Source of the DNA: Heligmosomoides polygyrus polygyrus
Taxonomy: Eukaryota > Nematoda > Chromadorea > Rhabditida > Heligmosomidae
Assembly (NCBI GenBank): GCA_947396885.1
Contig: OX377202.1
Location: 61,964,034-62,028,033, forward strand
Direction: 5' to 3'
DNA length: 64,000 bases
Positions 36,901 to 45,900 of the stretch are shown piece by piece; within the stretch, counting starts at the first letter, position 1, and each line of letters begins with the position of its first letter. The translations under genes were made by a program, and so were the position numbers. The notes beneath the pieces were generated by a model. It saw only the letters and a list, made by a program, of their open reading frames with translations. It was not told the DNA's origin and ran no database searches.

Positions 36901-39900
36901 TTACATGTAAATAGCCGGTTTCGGTCGGTGGCTACTATCGACCGATGTTCTAATCTTTGTTTGATATCGACCGTTTGCTTGTTTGTTTGACGGTAAGGCA
37001 ACCCTCACCGCTGCGGCGGTTCCGCGTTGAAAAATGTTGTCGTTCAACGTGGGTTAGGAGATGGTGGGAGTCCTTCTTTCTGACAGGAGGGCCTTCAACA
37101 AGTGAGCAGGGACACTGAGTATCTATGGAGTATGTCGATTTTTGCCTGACATTAACCTCTGAGATTGATGAAGGAAGGTGCCTGCAGGAGTTCTGCGGCT
37201 AGAGTGAAGTAGGAGGAAGTGCATTAGGACATCAGTGGTTGTCGAACAACTTGAGTGACGAACACAATCCAACGAACTGAACGTTTTGGATAGGGTGTTG
37301 AAAATAGTGGCGGGAAGGCTGGACGGCTTCATACCCCAGAACTGCTCAGCTAATCTCAAAGAGGGTAGTGCAAGGTTGGAAGATTTTAACCTTAGCAGGA
37401 ACGGTTTTTTATGCTACTAGGGTGCTCGCTATGGGAAATTTGGAAAGCGTTAAAAGTGCCTCTACTCAGAACGTGGGAGCGGGTGGAGGGAGATTGCGGC
37501 TTATTCGCTGCTTCAGGCTACCACACATTCAAGGGAAAACGAAGACGCACAACACTGTTAGCAGCGATGAGAACCATTCCATGGAGGTTTCTTCAAAGAA
37601 TGGCTAACATGATTTTTCAAAAGCTTATATCTTCCTCCTTAAGGAAGGCGAACGGTTCGTAACAATAATCACGGAACACACTTAGTCACATCCTTTTCAT
37701 GAGTGGAGCCTCTATAGCTTGTAGGCATATTTATCCGCCTAACAATCTCGTGAGGTGGATGACTTCCAACCGCAATTAAAGTTGCAGTCTCTACACAATG
37801 AGGTTCGACTATTTTTACTACGATACTACCTTGGATCGGTCAACAGACATCGCGGTCATGAGCAGGACGAAAAACACCATTCCAACCAGCCCGAAGAGGC
37901 GTGAGCGCTCAGAGCTGGTGTCCTGTGCAAGAAATGCCACTAGTAGGACCACGAACACGCTGACGAATACCCTAAAAATGTACTAAGAATTCTCGCTCGT
38001 TTAATAACAGTTGCTGAAAAAAGCGCGCGTTGCATGTGTTGAAGCAACATTAGACTTTGGGGATGTGCACTGCTCGTCGTCAAGGCTAAAAAAGCACCAC
38101 TACAATACAGCTCAAGTCGCATGCCCATATCTTGTTAAGTTGTAGGTCCCTTAAAAAAAGTTGGCATCATTCCATTCGTCTCCACAAGAACTATCAAACA
38201 TGTATACAGCTGTACCAGAACACCCAGTTATTGCTGTGGGTGGCCCAAAAAATAAATAGAGCAGGCCTTTTCGATTGGAGCAACTTATTTCCTAGGACAT
38301 GCATGCTTTCGGAGTATCTCAAGCATATGGAGTATCTGGCATACGTTGCCAGCACTCTATCATGCCAAGCATGATTTTAGAGTGCGCCGTGAACAATGCA
38401 TACAGAGTAGAACTTATCAATCGAGTGGGCGAAAGCATGCCCACTGCGCTTCTTTCTTTCGTTACTGGAAAATGTAAAGCTTTCAACACTCTTTCGAAGC
38501 ATTTGAAGAATTTCATGAAAACTTTCCAGCCGTCCTACATAGGATTTGCTCCATTCTGTACGGCGAGAAGTGGAGTGCGCCGTGTACAATGCTTACAGAA
38601 TCAAACTATCAATCTCCCGTTGCAGTTGCACTCAACGACAAAACGGCTCGCTCACGCGTTTTCGAAACGCTCTTGCTCTATGAGGTTAATGTCTTTCCGG
38701 CTGAAAGTCGTGCGTTTTGAAGCAGGTCACTGCTCTAGTGCAAGCCTCAGCTCATACGTGTGAATCAGAAATTTGAGAAATTACAGCGTAACAAAATCGC
38801 ACGTTTCCGATATCTACTGACACCGCCCCTACCTACCGCAACCTTTCGCATTTCAGCGTTATACCAAAATCGGATGTGAGATTCGTGATCAGCACCCAAA
38901 TAACCCCTGGCGAAATTTGGACGAAGCCGGTGATTGTGACATCGACAGCCTTAGCCACCCGTACGTGCTACATACTTTGGCACAATTGTAGCTCCCACGA
39001 CTCCAGATGTCAAAGAAGGGTCGAAAATTGTTTTCCCGAATCTTGCTCCGGGGATATTTGAGGTACCGATCACGAATCTGCATCCGTTTTTGAAAATTCG
39101 GCCGATTACGGCAGGCATGGGTGGCTAAGGCTGTCGAGGTCATAATCATCGATTTCGCCTAAATTTTCCCCGGTAGGTTATTTGGAGATCTGATCACGAG
39201 TCTGATGGTTCTAGTGTAACGCTGGAGCACGGAAGGTTTCGGTGTGGCACGTGTGCTGCCAGCAGAAATAGTAACTTGAATTCCGGAGAAATGCCGCCGT
39301 ATTGCGGAAACTTGCGATTTCGTTCGCTATATTTTTTTTTCAAATTTCTAAGCCACCTGTATCAGCTCAAGCTGTCTACTACAGTGCGTTTCAAAAGTAT
39401 GAGTCCACTCAAAACTTGCCCATGTCTCTTTTCTCGTTTATTTTTGCAGGGCCGCACTAGCTCCTCTAGATTCCTCGTAGTCGAGAAAAGGTAATCACTC
39501 ACCTTCAGAGATTTTTTCGTCTTACACGAGAATCAGAATTTTTTGAAGAAAATTGATTGAAATTTGGCGTTTCAAAAGTATGTATCCACTTGTGAAAAAC
39601 AAACTTTTTACTAAGTTGAAAAGTCGATCAAACCATCATTATTTCTTATAACATCACGCATCGTATTAGTCATGCTATTGACAAGGTTCTGTATGATTTT
39701 GTCTTTGCAGGTGTCCCATTTAACCAAAATTACCACGACGTCATTGACCTGTCGGTTATTCGCGTAGGCTCGTTGAACCACGATCCCCTACATGTTCTCC
39801 ATTCCGTTGCTGTCAGGAGAACAGGCCGGCCAGTTCGTTACTTGAATGTTGTGACGGTGGTGCCAATCTTTGGTCAACCTGGACACATGGACTGCAGCGC

Positions 39901-42900
39901 TATCCTGCCGCAGAACATGTCTCTGATGTGTTATGCCTCTCAAGAAAGGCATAGGGCTGGACTCCACTACACCTTGACACTTGAGACTCTCCGTGCGACA
40001 CGGCGAAAGCATAAGGTTCAGCATTCCACTGCTGAAGAAGCCGACCACTTCCACTAATGAACGCTTCCAAACCGCCTCCAAGGTTGCAACGACGGGGCTT
40101 CTCGCCGGTCTCTCCAGTAATGTCGGTATCCATCGGGGTCATCCAGATTAGATTTTTTCCGTTGGATAGATGAAATAAATTTAATCTGGATGGTCTCCGA
40201 TGATACCGACATTACTGGAGAGACCTGCGAGAAGCCCCGTCGTCGCAACCTTGCAGATGGTTTGGAAGCGGATCAGTAGTGACAGAGCAGCTCCTGATTG
40301 GGACGGAGGAATTTCCGATAAAACTCCCCAAACGCTCACTCTACAGGCGTCGTGCCCACTCGATTGACTCTGTTGGGCCTATGTGCAATGTTCAACTCTA
40401 CTGACATTTATTTGCCAAAAGATAGAGCTCGAGCTGCTAAGTTCAAATACGTTTATTAGGGGTGCCAAAAGTAATGAGACAAATTGAAAAAATCCTTATC
40501 TCTTTATAACTCAATTACAAATCAACGATGCTGAGGATGTATTTGCTATTAAGGGCAATGACCTTGCTGCCATCGCTCAGTCAACTTCCTGATCCCATCC
40601 TTACAGAACTGATTGGGCCTGGTGTTGATCAACTGCTCGATATGGTTGTCAAGGACTCCTTGGGTTTTTGTCCCTTCCGATCAGGAAGTCCCGTAGGCCC
40701 AATAAGTGATGGTAGTCGCATGGAGAGATGTCCTACGAATACGATGGGTGAGGCATGTGATCGTAGCCCAGCTGGCCAAGCTTATCCGTGGTTACTTGTT
40801 CCCGATAGGGTGCGGCGTTGTTGAAGAGGAGGACCTTCTTGAAGCGCTGCGAATGAATAAGAGGGAGTCGTCGGCCCATCTCTTCTATTTCGTTCACCAT
40901 GGCCTCGGAGTTTATCGTAGTGCTCTTGGGAAACAGCTTCCGGTAAACCGATCCATGGGCGCAGACCCAAAAGCTCCAAAGGTGCTTCTCGCCGTGAACA
41001 TCTCGCCGAACAAAGGTTGGTAACAGGTTACCAAGCCTCACCCAGACTCGCTGCTTGGCAGGGTTAAGGTAGAAGACCTATTTCTTATCTCGCGTGAATA
41101 TTGAGCCCAGGCTGCTCGGAGTAGGGAATTGGGCGAGATTTGCGCGACACAGGTCGACTCGTCAGACTTGGATTTCGGCATGAGACAGACTGTGGTTTTG
41201 GCATGCTTCTGGAAAGGGCGGAAGTGGTAACTTCTCAGATGGGCTTCAGTAAGTAGCATACAAACATACAAATACGATAAGCACGAAGCCAGACTGCAGC
41301 CACGAGATATATGGACACGGCATGTGGTGTCTCATTACTTTTGCCCCCCCCCCCCCTAATATTTTCACAAGCACTTGATTTCTAAAGAAGTTTTTCAAAA
41401 AGGCCGCTTTGGAACTCTCCAAAGCGGCCTAAGTTGACCTGCGCGGTCTTTCCGGCCAATGACCAAAGGACATGTCGGGTACTGTACATGTTTAGAAGAG
41501 GGATGATGGAGCATTGGAGGAGCAGAGGGCCAGGTGCAGGTGCACAGCGCCATGTTCTTCAGGTTTAGTGGCTCTCTAGTTTACCTTACCACCAGTTGTT
41601 TTCAGCAGCATTTTCTGTTTATGGTGTTTTCTTCCAGAAATTTTTCTTCACTTATTACCAGGTAGATAACAACAATATTGCAGACCGATCTTCGTTCCAA
41701 TGGAAATTCCGAAAACAACCGTTAAAAATTTCGTCAAATTTATGAAATTTTCCGATAGATCGTTTAGGCAGATTTAGACGGAAAATAACGTTAATACGTA
41801 AAAATAGTTAAATTGTTAAGGTTAAACGGACCTCCTCTTCATGTGCCACCTTATCGCGGTGAGGGGTGAACATCACTTCAGTGATGGCTAAAGGCACAAA
41901 CGGTCACGCAGTACGCGCTTTGTCGTGTATGGGCGGATCTCCTCTATCCCTGGCCAGGAACATGTGAGCAATCAGAACCGCCATGGCTCAAACAACTAAA
42001 CCCGCGACCCCGTCCTCCGCGCGCAGGAGGTGGTTTTCTACAACGTCGGTTGAATCCACCTCCGGCGAGAGGCCATCTAATCTCGGAGTTAAACTATCAA
42101 GACGTCCTTGGAATCGGACTACCGGAAACACCTTCCCACCACGACACGAAAACTGCACTTATAACTGTCGTACGAGGGCATCTGAGCAGGATCTTCGGAG
42201 ATTGCTTCACAGGAGCCGCAACATCAAATACGACGTTATCGCCCAGCAAGAAACGAAAGACAGAACGGAAACCGTAGAAAGGACCGACCACAACGAGCTT
42301 CTCATTACCGGAGCAAAGGTGGACAGAAAGAATATCGCGGAGTTGGATTTCTCGTCAACTCGACAGCGCACCACCTGGTAGACTCTGACAAGATCGCCAG
42401 TCCGCGAGTAGCTATTCTACGTCTGGAAACCAAAGATCAAGGAACCATCTCCATCATAAATGGAGATGCTCCAACATCTACGGCCACAGACGAAGAAAAG
42501 GAGGAATTCTACAAGCTATTCGAAAGGACTGTCAACGACGAGAAGAACTACTACAAAGTTGTTGTTGGGGACTTTAACGCTACCGACGATACAAATGATC
42601 ACGACGAATGGAGGCTAGGACCCTGGAGCTTCCTCAAAGAACGAAAACAGAGAGCGCCTGATAAAACTCATATCCGCGTGCCATCTCTTCCACGGAAATT
42701 CTATGTTCAAGAAGCCTTCAAACCGACGATGGACCTGGGAAAGCCCAAATGGAGAAACACGTTCGGAGATCGACCATGTTCTTACAAACAGGCGCTGTAG
42801 TCTGTTCGACGTCTCCGTGCTGCCTTCATTTGACACCGGCTCCGATCACCGTCTTGTCCGTGCGAAGCTTACTCTCAAAAAGGGGATGTTCAAGCGTGAC

Positions 42901-45900
42901 ACTTATAAACTGGCACCGGTGAGGATCCCTATTCAAGTCTGAGGAGTTGGAATACGCAATAAAGTCGTATGATTGGAAATTCATCGGAAGACTACGACCT
43001 TCTCTCCAAAGGACTGTTGAAATGTGCTAGCAGCTCTTGCGAAGCCACATCGCCGTCTGCTTCAAAACTCAACGCACATGCGATTAAACTCTTGGAGCAA
43101 AGAAGAGCTGTTAAACTGGATCCTAATGCTTCCCATCTGGAAAAAGTCACCATCTCGAAGGCCTGTCGAATTGCAGTGAAGGAGTCCATTCGAGCCTACA
43201 GAAGATTGTACCTGTTAGAAGCCTCTGGGAAATGTTCAAGCATAAAGCGCTGCAAACGAGATCTCTGCGATCAGAAGGCAATAACGCCAGCCCTTTTGGA
43301 TAAGAATGGAACAACGCAAACGTCTCGAAGAGCGATGGAGGCCATCGTTCAAGAATTCTACACAAATCTGTTTCGTTCTTCCATTACTGTCCCGAAATGC
43401 TTAAGCCATCAGCTGGGGAAGTACCTTCCATTCTGAAATCAGAAGCTGCTCATGCCATCAGAAGGATAAAGGCAGGCAGTGCTCCTAGACCGGACGGCAT
43501 TTCTGCTTATCTCCTTCACGCGAGTGGCAGTGTCCTCTGCTCACTTCTTGCCAAGCACTTCAATCACTACCTTCGACTTCGTAGGATTCCGGACTCATGG
43601 AAAGAGTCGAAAACAGTTTTAATCTTCAAAAAAGATCAGCAGGAGGATATCAACGACTATCGACCCATCAGTCTTCTCTCGGTTGTGCACAAGATCTTCA
43701 CCAAGATACTGCTTAACCGCATGGAGCGTTGCTTGGACGAGTATCAGCCAGTGGAGCAAGCAGGGTTTCGCAAGGATTTCTCCTGCATGGACCATATTCA
43801 GACTGTTCCACAACTCATCGAAAGGCGCCGCGAATACCACATTCCGCCTGTCCTTGTCTTCGTGAATTATCGGAAAGCGTTCGACTCTCTAGAAATCAAC
43901 GCCATTCTGAACGCGCTTGTGCATGCTGGTATACCATCGCCCTACATCCGACTTCTCGATGAATGCTTCTTGAGCACATCGACCACCATCCAGTTGTTCG
44001 ATCGAAAGCTTAAAATTCCTATCGGGAAAGGAGTACGGCAGGGGACAAGATTTCTCCCAAGCTATTCACAGCGACACTCCAGGATGCCATGAAGGATTTG
44101 AACTGGGAGGACAAGGGTAAATGGATCAGCAACCTTCGCTTCGCCGACGATATTGTTCCCATCTCTACCAGCACGGCAGATGTCGATGAAATGCTGAACG
44201 AGCTCAATGTGGCAGGTATGAAGATTGGATTGGACATGAATATGTCCAAAACGCAATTTATGGTCAACCAGTGGTTTGACACGAGACTCGTATAGTTAAA
44301 TGGAATCGCTCTACAACAGGTCGACTCCTACATCTACCTGGGAAGAGAGCTGAACATGGATAACAACCTCGCTCATGAGATCGACCGCGGGAGACGTGCA
44401 GCATGGGTAGCCTTCAGTTCGATTCGCGATGCTCCGGCCTCAGGGCCTCAATATTCAACGCCTGCGTACTGCCTGCGATGTGTTACGCGATGGAAACCTG
44501 GCCCGACAACAAGACAATCGCCAGAGCAATGCAAACTATGCATCGTGCCCTGGAGAGATGTCTTCTGATGACAAGCCTTCGTCAGCAATGGCAAGAAGGC
44601 CTACGAAGCTCGGAGCTAAGGGAGAAGTCGCAATTAGCAGATCCGCTGCAGTACATGAAGAAGTCCAACTATTGCTGGGCCGAACACCTGCTTCGACGAA
44701 AGGACGATAGACGGAGCCTCCGTGTCACGTAATGGCTCCCGAGAGACCACTGGGACGTCCGCCAACGCGATGGGCAGACTGATTGTCAAGACCTTTTAGA
44801 GAGCGGAGTCTGCCTCACTGGATCAGAGATCGAGAAGACCTCCAGACGACAAAAGGACCATCAAAGTATCAAAGTAAGTAAGTAAAGGGACCTTCGCATC
44901 CCCCCCCCCCCTACGCTTCAATCTCATATAAAGTGCGGAAATGTGGTAGCCGTCAAGCACTAAATAATATTGATAAGCCAACCAATACATGTTGATTGCT
45001 ATTGCTTTTTTGTAGAGTACACAGTTTGGGACGAAGATCGATCGAATAGGGCAAGTTTCGCAATAGCCGTTTTGAGTATTCCATCCTAATCTGTCCTTTT
45101 CCATGTAATAAGTGAGATGAGTTCTTCTTCATCGGTGACGGTCAGAAGATCTAAGCAAGAAAGGAAAATCCGTCTCTGTCAAGACTGGAAGGTGTTTTCG
45201 AGGACTGCGTCGAATCACCCACCCAATCGTTTCGGGCCCTAATGTCGCTGATTGTTTGACATGGGATAACGATAAACGGGGCAAATAGGTATGGCAAATG
45301 ATCACAATAATTCTAAAAACCACAGCCTGATGAATCGCGTTGAGCGTCTGGTTTTGCAGCTCCCATACCAATTGTGCGAGGCGATGGATCGGTGTTGTGG
45401 CTTACCACTCGTCGTCCCGCAAAGGAGCTTTAGACTTCCCCTCGAACACCGGAGTGTAAACACCGACTGGTGTCTCCAGCTGTGCATGACGGAGCAGCAG
45501 AAGTCACAGAAAAAGTTACAACGACTACTGCCACTCACAGACGATGCAAAATTACTCAAAAATCACTTGCATGAAGGAATCACAAGGTGTAGTAGAAGTC
45601 AAATTCATTTCTTTTTCGAAATGTGGAACCGAATTCACACACTGGTACAGAGTCATCTAGATGGTACAGCATTAGCAATCTTTGTTTCTTTCACTGCCAA
45701 TCTCGCTAATTTGCTTTGATGCCACCTGAAAGAGGCAACCTTTCACAAGTCTGAAGAATATCGCTTTCAGCACTGAACTTTTTCCGAAGTTAACAGGGGG
45801 TTTCTTTGCACACGACTGTCGAAAGTATTATTGTCACAGTATGCAAGGGCACTGCAAAAAAATTGCATTGGATTATCTCAGTTTGAAGGAAATGTGGTCG

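Noticed and set aside
41401..41430. Bacterial-type rho-independent terminator
   Set aside because: Perfect hairpin but no U-tract and a eukaryotic setting; it is part of a dispersed repeat.
45400..45480. Exon-like minus-strand segment ETPVGVYTPVFEG with a GTAAGC donor
   Set aside because: It falls inside the large intron between transporter exons 2 and 3, whose phases already agree without it; no family recognised.
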